Assembly (NCBI GenBank): GCA_902596655.1
Contig: CACJUX010000005.1
Location: forward strand, 20,012-84,011
Origin: an uncultured SAR116 cluster alpha proteobacterium
GTDB taxonomy: Bacteria > Pseudomonadota > Alphaproteobacteria > Puniceispirillales > Puniceispirillaceae
DNA length: 64,000 nucleotides
Direction of reading: 5' to 3'
Below, piece by piece: positions 8,349-16,490 of the stretch. Made by a program: the position numbers and the translations under genes. The first letter of the stretch is position 1, and each line of letters begins with the position of its first letter. Under the pieces are notes generated by a model. It was not told the DNA's origin and did not search any database. It saw only the letters and a program-made list of their open reading frames with translations.

Positions 8349-10145
8349 ATGCAGCGTGACAATCATAGTGCGCCGATAAAACCGATAGGTCTAAACGGCC
8401 GACAGCTAATGGCTGTTTTCTGGCCGTTTTTGCGGCCCTATCGCCTGCGGATCGCTGGAGCTGCTCTTTCATTGTTTCTGGTTGCAGGGGCTCTTTTGAC
8501 GATGGGCCGCGGCCTTGCCTATCTCGTTGATGAGGGGCTTGGCAAGCAGGACCCGGAATTGCTTGACCGGGCTGTTCTGGGGACCGCAGTGATTGCTTTG
8601 CTGTTTGCCATCGGCAGCTTTCTGCGAACAACACTTGTCAACCAGATTGGCGAGATGGTTTTGGCCGATGTACGGCGCGCCGTATTTGCGCATTTACTCA
8701 AACTGTCGGCGGGTTGGTTTGAAACAGCCCGGACAGGGGACGTTTTGGCGCGGATCACAACCGATACGGCGATTGTCCAGACGGTGATGACCTCGACTCT
8801 GTCGATGGCAGCGCGCAATGTCATTCTTTTCATTGGTGGCCTGGTTATGTTGGTGCTGTCCAGCCCAAAGATGTCGCTGGTTGTGCTTGTTGTTGTACCG
8901 GTCGTTGTGCTCCCGTTGATTGTCATTGGCCGACGGCTGCGGAGCGCATCGCGCGTTGCACAGGATCGGCTTGCTGATGTTGCGGTGCGGGCTGAGGAAA
9001 CAGTAAGCGCTATCCGCACTGTTCAGTCGTTTGGGCGTGAGGATTATGTTAGAAAACATTTTGAGACCTCTGTCGATGAGAGTCTGGCGGCCGCTCTATC
9101 GCAGGTTCGCCTTCGCGGTTGGCTTAGCGGGGTTCTTATTTTTTTGGTTTTTGCTGGCATTTCGGTTATTTTATGGATAGGTGGCCAAGACCTTCTTACG
9201 GGGCGGATCAGTGCGGGCGATCTGTCTTCATTCATTTTCTACGCCTTTCTAGTGGCGAGCTCGACCGGTTTACTTTCCGAGCTAGCTGGTGATTTGCAAC
9301 GGGCGGCTGGTGCGGCAGATCGTATTGCCCAGCTCCTTGCCACAGACGAAACTTTGGGCGAACTGGCAATGCCCAAGAGGTTGACTGGAGAAGCGGACAG
9401 CGCTTGCAGCTTTGAGAATATCAGTTTTGTCTATCCAGCTGGTTCCGAGAGACCCGCGGTCCGAGGTGTGGATTTTGCTGTCGAGGTAGGACAGCGGATT
9501 GCTCTGGTCGGGCCCAGTGGTGCTGGCAAATCAACCCTTTTTCATCTGCTCCTGCGCTTCTATGACCCAGATGATGGCATCATTCGTGTTGACGGCATCG
9601 ATCTGCGTGATCTTTCGCTGGCCGATCTACGCGGGCATATTGGCCTCGTGCCGCAGGAACCTGCGCTATTTTCGGCGACAATTCGTGAAAATCTGGCCTT
9701 TGGGCGGCCAGATGCTTCAATCAATGATATTATTAGCGCGGCAAAACAGGCGGAAGCGCATGAATTCATCAGTGCGCTCAGCCAGGGTTATGACACGTCA
9801 GTTGGTGAAAAAGGGGCTCGGCTGTCAGGTGGCCAGCGGCAACGCATTGCTATCGCAAGGGCGATTTTGCGCAATCCACGGTTGCTGCTTTTGGATGAGG
9901 CGACGAGTGCGCTTGACGCTCAGTCCGAAGCAGCTGTTCGAGGTGCGTTGGAAAATCTTATGCGCGATCGGACAACAATTGTAATTGCGCATCGCCTTGC
10001 CACAGTCATTAGGGCAGACCGCATTCTGCTACTCGAGAAAGGGGAAATCACGGCTAGTGGGACACATGAAGAATTAATGTATGAATCGCCCCTATATCGT
10101 AACCTTGCCGATCTGCAGTTCTCCATTCCAGATGGTAAGGTCTAA
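8349..10145 (+). CDS. MsbA-like ABC exporter half-transporter
   Basis: This is a fused membrane-domain/ATPase half-transporter (COG1132 type), expected to work as a homodimer in the inner membrane. About six helices occupy the first 320 residues, followed by the nucleotide-binding domain: Walker A GPSGAGKST at about 388-396, signature LSGGQ at about 492-496, Walker B LLLLDEATSALD near 512, and the switch histidine in IAHR. I chose the ATG at 8349 (598 residues) over a TTG six bases earlier. The gene is divergent from rpmE, an arrangement often seen in Alphaproteobacteria. It resembles lipid and multidrug exporters; the cargo is unknown, and it should not be called MsbA without further evidence. 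Confidence 0.9.
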   Translation: MQRDNHSAPIKPIGLNGRQLMAVFWPFLRPYRLRIAGAALSLFLVAGALLTMGRGLAYLVDEGLGKQDPELLDRAVLGTAVIALLFAIGSFLRTTLVNQIGEMVLADVRRAVFAHLLKLSAGWFETARTGDVLARITTDTAIVQTVMTSTLSMAARNVILFIGGLVMLVLSSPKMSLVVLVVVPVVVLPLIVIGRRLRSASRVAQDRLADVAVRAEETVSAIRTVQSFGREDYVRKHFETSVDESLAAALSQVRLRGWLSGVLIFLVFAGISVILWIGGQDLLTGRISAGDLSSFIFYAFLVASSTGLLSELAGDLQRAAGAADRIAQLLATDETLGELAMPKRLTGEADSACSFENISFVYPAGSERPAVRGVDFAVEVGQRIALVGPSGAGKSTLFHLLLRFYDPDDGIIRVDGIDLRDLSLADLRGHIGLVPQEPALFSATIRENLAFGRPDASINDIISAAKQAEAHEFISALSQGYDTSVGEKGARLSGGQRQRIAIARAILRNPRLLLLDEATSALDAQSEAAVRGALENLMRDRTTIVIAHRLATVIRADRILLLEKGEITASGTHEELMYESPLYRNLADLQFSIPDGKV

Positions 10146-10167
10146 ACTGGGTCAGAAAAAATAGCCG

Positions 10168-10190
10168 ATGAGTGCCGCCACCTCATTTTT
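10168..10190 (+). terminator. Candidate rho-independent terminator of the ABC exporter gene
   Basis: ATGAGTG pairs with CACCTCAT, with one bulged C and a four-base loop CCGC, and is followed by a run of five T. It begins 23 bases after the exporter stop codon. Confidence 0.55.
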
Positions 10191-11033
10191 CCTGATGCCA
10201 GTAAAGGCACCGTTGACAATGGTGACAATGTTATGATGTTAAAACAGAAAAACGATTCTGAACTTCCATCTTTCCATATTATCAATCCCATCAATAGACA
10301 AAATTTTATCGCAGTCGAGGAATAGGCTAGTGTTTGTGTCATCTGTCAGAAAGTTCATTTCATTATTCATTTGTTCACCAGTGCTGGAGTGAAGTCTGAT
10401 ATCACTGATCCGTATTCCTAAAAGGTAGGTGAGAACCGGAGGGCTCCTACACCTGAAAAAATCTGTGGTGCTGGTTGGGACGTGCGCAGACATTGCATCT
10501 TGATGTTGATCTTACCTTGAGAGGTTAGTGACATTTCTGCTGGGTTCAGTGGCTTTCTCCCGATCGTGCGATGGCGGGTTGCCCGATCTGTGCCGGCAGT
10601 ATGAAGCAGCTGCCAGCCAATCCCACGTTTTCCCAAGTTTAGTTCCTGTGCTTGTGCAATATGCGTGATGATTAGGTCTGCCGCATTCATATCAATGAGG
10701 TCGGCATTGATTTGGAGCCATAGTCAAGGCAGTGCCCTTTTGCCGAGTTTCGCGAGCTCATCATTTTGTGGAGTGATTACCGTTTGTAATCGATGGCAGG
10801 TAGTTTGAGTAACCGGTCGATCACTAGTTCTGAAGACAATTAAATCTCCTTAGTATATCTTAGTAGCTAATCTGTGATTTTCGATCCGGACAGAGGTATG
10901 GCGAAAAGCCAGCTGTAAAGCAGATTGGGCTGATCAATCCAGTGGGGCTGTGCTTTGTCATCTTGCCGTTTTGGCTTGCAGGCGTAAGATTCTGTTTTGG
11001 TCGTATTGCAAAGTAATGGCAGAAGGAGAGTCA

Positions 11034-11132
11034 TTGTGTATCTGGCGGAAGACACAACCAGAAAGGGTCGTAAGAAAAGGTGTCAATAAAGCCCTAAAGC
11101 CAAATGAACTGCTTGAGTTTCCATCCGCTTGA
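11034..11132 (+). CDS. Candidate small basic peptide (doubtful)
   Basis: This short frame starts at TTG 11034, five bases after a strong AAGGAG ribosome site, and encodes about 32 residues ending KPNELLEFPSA. An in-frame ATG at 11016 would add six residues. The peptide is rich in Lys and Arg (WRKTQPERVVRKGVNK). A possible promoter, TTGCCG-16-TAAGAT, lies at 10963-10990. No family is recognised. It could be a real small protein, the stub of a decayed gene, or chance. Confidence 0.2.
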   Translation: MCIWRKTQPERVVRKGVNKALKPNELLEFPSA

Positions 11133-11171
11133 TTGCCGTGTGTTCGTGATGTTGCGGCTAAAGGATGTCCG

Positions 11172-12425
11172 TTACTGTGCAGCAACGCGTTGCGTGATTT
11201 TCAGCTCGATACGCCTGTTCCGTCGCCGTGCCTCGTCGTTGTCGCTGGGATCAAGGGGTTGAAATTCACCATAGCCTGTCGCTGCTAGTCTGTTCGCAGG
11301 CAGCCCCTGATCTGTGAGGAAGCGCACAACAGACAGCGCTCGTTCGGTTGAGAGATCCCAATTATCGGCAAACCGGCCGGCGCGAACTGGAATATCGTCG
11401 GTGTGACCTTCCACTTGCAGGATCCAGTTAATGTCATCAGGGATCTTGGTGGCGATATCGGCCAGTGTGAGGCCCAGTTTTTGCAACTGTTCCTCACCGC
11501 TGTTACCGATGCTGGCCTGGCCCTGATTGAAAAGCACCTCTGATTGGAAGACGAAACGATCACCAACGATTTGCACCTCGTCACGCCCGCTCAACACCTC
11601 GCGCAGACGTCCAAAGAATTCCGAGCGGAAACGCTGCAATTCCTGCACCCTGTTGGCCAGCGCGTTGTTCAGTGATTTTCCAAGACTAGCGATTGCCACC
11701 TTGTCGCGCGCCGCCTGCACTTCCAGATCGGCAAGCAATGTTGTCAATTCCTCAATCCGTTTCCGCAATGCAGTTGTGGCTTTTGTCATTCGCAAGATCT
11801 CAGCCCGTGAGGCGGCGTTCTCTGCTGCTAGGCTGTCGACCTGCTGATTTGCCCTGTCGCTGTCCTGCTGCGCCTGTGCCAGTTTTTTCAGCGCTGCTGC
11901 CAGGCTTGACTCGGTCGATGCGAGGCTGGCATCGGAAGCAGCAAGTTTGGTGTTGGCCTCGACAAGACTTTGCTCAGCGGTATTCAGTGCGGCGAGCCGC
12001 TCGTCAAGACGCAATCTGGCGGCTTCCAGCGCTGCCAATGTGGCTTGCTGCTCTTTGCTAAGCGCTGCATTTTCTTCGGTGCTGGAAGCCAGAAGATCTT
12101 TGGCATCCGCCAACTGAGACAGGATATCGTCGCGGTCCGCCATGGTGACTTCAAGCTCTCTTGAGATGAGTGCAAGATCGGCGGCAAGATTGGAACTGGC
12201 TTTTCGTTCGAGGTTGAGCAGTTCTGACAGGCTGACAAGCTGCTGCCGCATTTCGCCAAGAGTCGCATCCTGCCCAGAAACTCGGTAGGCGAGATTGACC
12301 TGGATTAGCACAAAGACCATTAAAACAAATATGATGACCATAAGCAGCGTGGCCAGCGCATCCACAAATCCTGGCCAGGTATAGCTCTCACTGCGTCGGT
12401 TACTTCCAAGGCGCGCCAGTGCCAT
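11172..12425 (-). CDS. MotB/OmpA-like protein with long coiled coil (motor stator-type partner)
   Basis: This 417-residue protein has three parts. A single N-terminal membrane helix at about residues 25-44 is preceded by the segment WPGFVDALATLL; its Asp22 lies where MotB-type proteins carry the ion-binding aspartate. A very long Ala/Leu/Glu-rich coiled coil spans about 55-255. A C-terminal OmpA-like peptidoglycan-binding domain carries VEGHTDDIPV and ends RRRNRRIELKIT. It starts three bases after the stop of the MotA/TolQ-like gene, so the two are probably co-translated and form one inner-membrane complex anchored to the wall. The family call is firm. It is not assumed to be flagellar: no flagellar genes lie nearby. 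Its physiological task is unknown. Confidence 0.85.
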   Translation of the reverse strand: MALARLGSNRRSESYTWPGFVDALATLLMVIIFVLMVFVLIQVNLAYRVSGQDATLGEMRQQLVSLSELLNLERKASSNLAADLALISRELEVTMADRDDILSQLADAKDLLASSTEENAALSKEQQATLAALEAARLRLDERLAALNTAEQSLVEANTKLAASDASLASTESSLAAALKKLAQAQQDSDRANQQVDSLAAENAASRAEILRMTKATTALRKRIEELTTLLADLEVQAARDKVAIASLGKSLNNALANRVQELQRFRSEFFGRLREVLSGRDEVQIVGDRFVFQSEVLFNQGQASIGNSGEEQLQKLGLTLADIATKIPDDINWILQVEGHTDDIPVRAGRFADNWDLSTERALSVVRFLTDQGLPANRLAATGYGEFQPLDPSDNDEARRRNRRIELKITQRVAAQ

Positions 12426-12428
12426 TGA

Positions 12429-13502
12429 TCAGGAATCCTGTGATGCGCTTGGTATTTGCCGCGGTACAGATCTCTCGCTTATTAGCTTGGCGATCGATGA
12501 TGAAAGAGCCCGCAGTTCGCTTGCAACGATGCTGGTTTGTTGCGTGCGGTCGCGCTGTAGGTCAGCTGAAAGCTGGAGAATGTTCGCATTTAGCTGTGCC
12601 AATTGTTCTCGCAGTCGACGATCATCCGTCATTGCTTCGTTCAGACTGGCAAGCGCAGTGTTCGTAGCACTCATCTGTGCCAGCGTCTGGGCGCGTGTTT
12701 CCTCACCAGCCGCAATCGAGTGCGATAGTGACAGCAGGGCGCGTGCGGCCTCCTCGCTCATTCCTGAAGCCAGTGCGCCGCTGCTAACACTTTCGGTTTT
12801 GGCACCGCCCTCATTAAACTTAGCGAAGGCAGACAGCCAGTCCTCGAGCTCGTTGAAAAACCGACCCATCGCCTGGCCCAGTTGCAGATCCAGAAAGCCG
12901 AGGACTAGCGAGCCAGCCAGTCCGAATAGCGAGGACGAAAAAGCCGTCGCCATGCCTGACAGGGGGGCGTCTAGCCCATTGCGAAGCTGCGACATCATCG
13001 TGCTGAAATTATTACTGTTGGCGTCAAGTGAACCAACCACCAAACCAACGGCGCCGATGGTCTGCAGCAGCCCCCAGAAGGTGCCAAGCAGGCCAAGGAA
13101 AACAAGCAGGCCAATCATGTAACGAGAAATCTCGCGGCCTTCATCCAGTCGTGCGGCAACGCCATCCAATACCGATCGCAGGGACAGTGCCGACAAATGC
13201 TCACCCTGATTCTGGTCGGCCAGCATGGCATAGACTGTTGCAAGCAGTACTGGTTTGGTATTTGCTTGTTTTAGCTTACCATTCTGTTGAACGCCGACCA
13301 GCCAGCGCTGTTCTGGTGAGAGGCGCAGGGTCTGCCGTATGACATAGATGACACCAAGAAGCAGGGCGCCAAGAATGACGCCATTCAACGCGGGGTTGCC
13401 CATGAAGGCACCATGCAGCGGCGCCCAGAGGAGGGCGGCAATAGTCGCAACAATAGACAGAAAGATCATCATTCGGATGAGGTAACGGCGGGGGTCGGTC
13501 AT
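12429..13502 (-). CDS. MotA/TolQ/ExbB-family proton-channel protein
   Basis: This 357-residue inner-membrane protein has four predicted helices at about residues 12-30, 39-57, 129-156 and 186-206. The third holds GLLGTFWGLLQTIGAV, the hallmark of MotA/TolQ/ExbB proteins that conduct ions beside a MotB/TolR-like partner. The last 130 residues are cytoplasmic, hydrophilic and partly coiled-coil, longer than in TolQ or ExbB. An AAGGAG ribosome site lies about 12 bases before the ATG. The partner gene follows at once. TolQ and TolR have their own genes at 24868-26021, so this is a second, separate motor pair. What the pair drives is unknown. Confidence 0.85.
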   Translation of the reverse strand: MTDPRRYLIRMMIFLSIVATIAALLWAPLHGAFMGNPALNGVILGALLLGVIYVIRQTLRLSPEQRWLVGVQQNGKLKQANTKPVLLATVYAMLADQNQGEHLSALSLRSVLDGVAARLDEGREISRYMIGLLVFLGLLGTFWGLLQTIGAVGLVVGSLDANSNNFSTMMSQLRNGLDAPLSGMATAFSSSLFGLAGSLVLGFLDLQLGQAMGRFFNELEDWLSAFAKFNEGGAKTESVSSGALASGMSEEAARALLSLSHSIAAGEETRAQTLAQMSATNTALASLNEAMTDDRRLREQLAQLNANILQLSADLQRDRTQQTSIVASELRALSSSIAKLISERSVPRQIPSASQDS

Positions 13503-13905
13503 AATCTACCGGGCTCCTTTACACATTCAACCCTGTGCATGAGTTTCTGTGAGATTATCTCTATAAGAATGGCAGGAATAAGGCCGATGGTATAGGGTGA
13601 ATTCACAGGTTGCAGGGACGGGTGAATGTTATTGGGTAATTTTCGACATCGTTGGGACCTTGTCACTGCGAGCAGGCCTGGGTCAATCATCTGCCAGCAG
13701 TCAAACCGGCGTTGAAAACAGCTGCGCCTCATGTTTGTGCTGAAAAGTACAGATGGCTGGATTTTTTCAGTGATCCATGAATATGGCTCGAAAGCCCTTG
13801 GGGTTCTGGATGATAACCCCAGCGCTAGAGAAACTGATGCCAGTAACCCACGCTAAATCTGCGACTGTTAATTATCCGCACTGGTGAGATTGTGTCGCTA
13901 CCATC
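13503..13905. other. Intergenic stretch of about 400 bases
   Basis: This lies between the motor pair and the suhB stop. I see no recognised gene. It contains a weak hairpin, TGGGGTT (13799-13805) with AACCCCA (13815-13821), without a T-run, and a 41-codon plus-strand frame at 13731-13856 that lacks a clear ribosome site. Confidence 0.5.
13731..13856 (+). CDS. Candidate 41-residue ORF (doubtful)
   Basis: This ATG-initiated frame begins MFVLKSTDGWIFSVIHEYGS and ends ASNPR. Its composition looks protein-like, but there is no Shine-Dalgarno sequence before the ATG, an in-frame stop lies 16 bases upstream, and no family is recognised. It may be a gene fragment or chance. Confidence 0.12.
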   Translation: MFVLKSTDGWIFSVIHEYGSKALGVLDDNPSARETDASNPR

Positions 13906-14721
13906 CTATTTCCGCAGGGTTTTAAGGAGCTCAGCATGGATGGTCGGGTTGGCAGCAACAATGTCGCCGCTTTCGAGTGCTTTGTCGCGTGACGCAAAGT
14001 CGGAGACGAAGCCACCTGCCTCGCGAACCAGTAGAATACCAGCGGCCATGTCCCATTTTGACAGACCGCGTTCCCAATACCCGTCATAGCGGCCCGCCGC
14101 AACCCAGGCGAGGTCCAGCGCTGCCGCACCGGCCCTACGGATGCCAGAGCTGACTGCCATGACATTGCCAAGTTCGCGCAGGAAGCGTGCATGGTCATCC
14201 GCATCGCCGCGGCCAAGAAAGGGAATGCCGGTGGAAAACAACGAATCCGCCATGTTACGTCGGCCAGAGACACGCAGCCGGCGTTCGTTGAAAAAAGCGC
14301 CCTTGCCCTTTTCGGTGAAGAAAAACTCGTTGCGCGCTGGGTCAAAGACTGTTCCGGCGGTAATGTTGCTACTGCCGCATGGGCTCGTTTCCAAAACGGC
14401 AATGGAGATGGCAAATTGCGGAATGCCATGCAAGAAATTGGTTGTGCCGTCCAGCGGGTCAACAACCCAAACAGGGGCATCGGGGTCTTTGCCGGCCACC
14501 AGGCCTCCCTCCTCGAGCAGGAAACCCCAACTCGGGCGGGCCTTCTCCAGTTCGCGGCGGATGGTGCGCTCTGCATTGGTGTCGGCGCGGCTGACAAAAT
14601 CGGCCGGACCCTTCCGGCTGACCTGCAGATTCTCGACTTCGCCAAAATCCTTCAGTATCCCACGGCTGGCGGTGATGGACGCCTTTTGCATGACATTGAT
14701 AAGCGCGGATTGGGAGGCCAT
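13906..14721 (-). CDS. suhB: Inositol monophosphatase family protein (SuhB-like)
   Basis: This is a metal-dependent sugar-phosphate phosphatase of the IMPase/SuhB family. The metal-binding motifs are visible: EEGG at 70-73, DPLDGTTNFLHG at 88-99, and WDMAAG near residue 222 with the following ILLVREAGG. The length of 271 residues is normal. It ends the minus-strand group tkt-gap-efp-suhB, 100 bases after efp. Members hydrolyse myo-inositol-1-phosphate or similar compounds; E. coli SuhB also acts in ribosomal RNA antitermination with Nus factors. Which role applies here cannot be decided. The symbol is given on family resemblance. Confidence 0.9.
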   Translation of the reverse strand: MASQSALINVMQKASITASRGILKDFGEVENLQVSRKGPADFVSRADTNAERTIRRELEKARPSWGFLLEEGGLVAGKDPDAPVWVVDPLDGTTNFLHGIPQFAISIAVLETSPCGSSNITAGTVFDPARNEFFFTEKGKGAFFNERRLRVSGRRNMADSLFSTGIPFLGRGDADDHARFLRELGNVMAVSSGIRRAGAAALDLAWVAAGRYDGYWERGLSKWDMAAGILLVREAGGFVSDFASRDKALESGDIVAANPTIHAELLKTLRK

Positions 14722-14821
14722 GGGGCGAGAACCTTTAATTTAAATTGATCGCAATAGAGTAAGGCTAAATGGCCTGCGTTATCGCGGTCTGACGTGGTGA
14801 TGTCAAGCAGGGTGGCTGGTG

Positions 14822-15388
14822 TCAGCCTTTCGCCCGTTCAACATAGCTTTTGTCCTCGGGTCGGACGACAATCCTAGTGCCAGTCTCGATATGTGGTGGC
14901 ACCATCACCCGGACACCATTCTCCAGCACGGCCGGCTTGTAGGAAGAGGATGCTGTCTGGCCCTTTACCACGGCATCTGCCTCAACAACCTCCATCACCA
15001 CTGTATCGGGCAGTTCAATCGAAATTGGCTCGCCTTCGTGGCTGGACATCGTCACGGTCATGCCATCTTGCAAAAATGCGGCGCGCTCGCCGACCATATC
15101 TACCTGGATGCTGATTTGTTCAAAAGTTTCCGGGTGCATGAATACCAGAGTTTCACCGTCCTCATATAAAAAGGTACAGCCGATTTCGTCGAGTATCACG
15201 CGGTCAACAGTCTCGGAGGAGCGGAAACGCTCATTAAGTTTGGTTCCATTGCGGATGTCGCGCAGCTCGATCTGCGCAAATGCTCCGCCCTTTCCAGGTT
15301 TAACATGTGAGACTTTGACTGCGGCCCACAGTCGCCCATTATGTTCAATAACATTACCGGGTTTTACGGCGTTTCCGTTGAGTTTCAT
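14822..15388 (-). CDS. efp: Translation elongation factor P
   Basis: EF-P enters the ribosomal E site and relieves stalling on proline-rich stretches. The 188-residue protein begins [20 protein letters not shown], and the start is set at the ATG at 15388 because a longer frame only adds unrelated residues. The tip loop [10 protein letters not shown] has Lys33 at the place that is beta-lysylated by EpmA in E. coli, so the lysine-modified class is likely. No epmA or epmB lies in the window. The rest is the usual three-barrel layout, with [17 protein letters not shown] near the end. It is 43 bases downstream of gap in the same direction. Confidence 0.96.
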   Translation of the reverse strand: MKLNGNAVKPGNVIEHNGRLWAAVKVSHVKPGKGGAFAQIELRDIRNGTKLNERFRSSETVDRVILDEIGCTFLYEDGETLVFMHPETFEQISIQVDMVGERAAFLQDGMTVTMSSHEGEPISIELPDTVVMEVVEADAVVKGQTASSSYKPAVLENGVRVMVPPHIETGTRIVVRPEDKSYVERAKG

Positions 15389-15431
15389 CTGCCTGTCCTT
15401 GTCAATTGCTTTCGAGCGGTTGCGCAGCGGC

Positions 15432-16439
15432 TTAGAGTGTTTTGCCAATTTCTGCGGCGTTGTCCAGCATGCGGCAGGAAAAGCCCCATTCATTATCGTA
15501 CCAGGCGAGCACCCTTACCAGCCGTTTGTTTATGACATGTGTCTGTGTCAAGTCAGCGATTGACGAGTGGGGATCATGGTTGAAATCAATCGAAACAAGC
15601 GGCAAGTTGTTCACCGATAATATCCTGTTCAATGGGCCATCAGCTGCGTTAGTCAATAGCGCGTTGATCTCATCTGTGCTGGTCTCGCGTTCCGACGTAA
15701 AACCAAAATCAATTACCGAGACATTGGCTATCGGCACGCGGATTGCCGACCCGTTCATTTTGCCCCTCAATGCGGGTAGAACATCGCCAACCGAGTGGGC
15801 AGCACCGGTTGAGGTTGGTATCATTGAAATTGCGGCGGCGCGCGCACGGCGCATATCATCGTGGCTCGTATCAAGCGTCGGCTGATCGCCGGTGTAGGCA
15901 TGGATGGTTGTCATGTAACCAGTCTCAATGCCAACGGATTGGGACATTATCATGGCAACGGGTGCCAGACAGTTTGTCGTGCACGATGCGTTGGAGATAA
16001 TCTGCATTTCGGATGTAATCTGGTGATGGTTGACGCCATAAACGATTGTCGCGTCCGCGTCTTTACAGGGCGCTGAGACGAGAACACGTTTGGCTCCTGC
16101 ATTAAGATGCGCGAGGCATTTTTGGCGCTCATTGAATTTGCCAGAACATTCAAGAACGATGTCGATTTCATGATCGGCATGGGGAATGTCGGCTGGATCA
16201 CGCTCCCGGCTCATATGGATTTTGCCGCGGCCAACATCCATCCAGTCAGCGCCATAGCTAACTTTGCCGCTTGAACGGCCATGCACGGAGTCGAACTCAT
16301 AGAGATGCGCAGAAGTTCCAATGGCACCAGGGCTGTTAATCAGCACAATTTCCATATCGTCGCGCCGCAGTTCTTCGAAGGCGCGAAGTGTCATTCTGCC
16401 GATTCTGCCGAATCCACTAATAGCAACGCGTAATGTCAT
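15432..16439 (-). CDS. gap: Glyceraldehyde-3-phosphate dehydrogenase, type I
   Basis: GAPDH interconverts glyceraldehyde-3-phosphate and 1,3-bisphosphoglycerate in glycolysis and gluconeogenesis. The 335-residue protein has the Rossmann motif GFGRIG at 9-14, catalytic Cys153 in SCTTNC, His180 in [10 protein letters not shown], and [12 protein letters not shown] near the end. The loop after the second strand reads INSPG instead of the IND found in NAD-specific enzymes. The later LDTSHDD segment also lacks the proline common there. Both changes are known from enzymes that accept NADP, as in photosynthetic or gluconeogenic GAPDH, so dual or NADP use is inferred. It lies 51 bases after tkt in the same direction. 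Confidence 0.95.
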   Translation of the reverse strand: MTLRVAISGFGRIGRMTLRAFEELRRDDMEIVLINSPGAIGTSAHLYEFDSVHGRSSGKVSYGADWMDVGRGKIHMSRERDPADIPHADHEIDIVLECSGKFNERQKCLAHLNAGAKRVLVSAPCKDADATIVYGVNHHQITSEMQIISNASCTTNCLAPVAMIMSQSVGIETGYMTTIHAYTGDQPTLDTSHDDMRRARAAAISMIPTSTGAAHSVGDVLPALRGKMNGSAIRVPIANVSVIDFGFTSERETSTDEINALLTNAADGPLNRILSVNNLPLVSIDFNHDPHSSIADLTQTHVINKRLVRVLAWYDNEWGFSCRMLDNAAEIGKTL

Positions 16440-16490
16440 TGCTTTGCTCCATTTCTGGTCTTGGTTTCTCTGTGGCTAGACATTCAATTT

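Larger units (their letters stand above)
10146..11171. other. Gene-poor interval of about 1 kb
   Basis: No recognisable gene was found here, although neighbouring spacing is tight. It holds a terminator for the exporter gene (10168-10190) and several short open frames. The better ones are a possible 32-codon peptide gene at 11034-11132 (+) and a 20-codon frame at 10777-10839 (-) behind AGGAG. A 90-codon minus frame at 10418-10690 has no recognisable similarity. The interval may be a decayed gene or hold unannotated small RNAs. Confidence 0.5.

Noticed and set aside
12487..13122. A 211-codon plus-strand frame opposite the MotA-like gene
   Set aside because: Low-complexity Ser/Arg/Ala translation without motifs, antisense to a well-supported membrane protein.
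11172..13502. A Zorya-type phage defence system, because ZorA/ZorB are also a MotA-like and a coiled-coil/OmpA-like pair
   Set aside because: No zorC, zorD or zorE-like gene lies on either side; the neighbours are an ABC exporter and central metabolism genes. Housekeeping pairs of this build are widespread in Alphaproteobacteria.
13872..14645. A 257-codon minus-strand frame overlapping suhB in another frame
   Set aside because: SuhB in the competing frame carries all IMPase motifs; this one has none.
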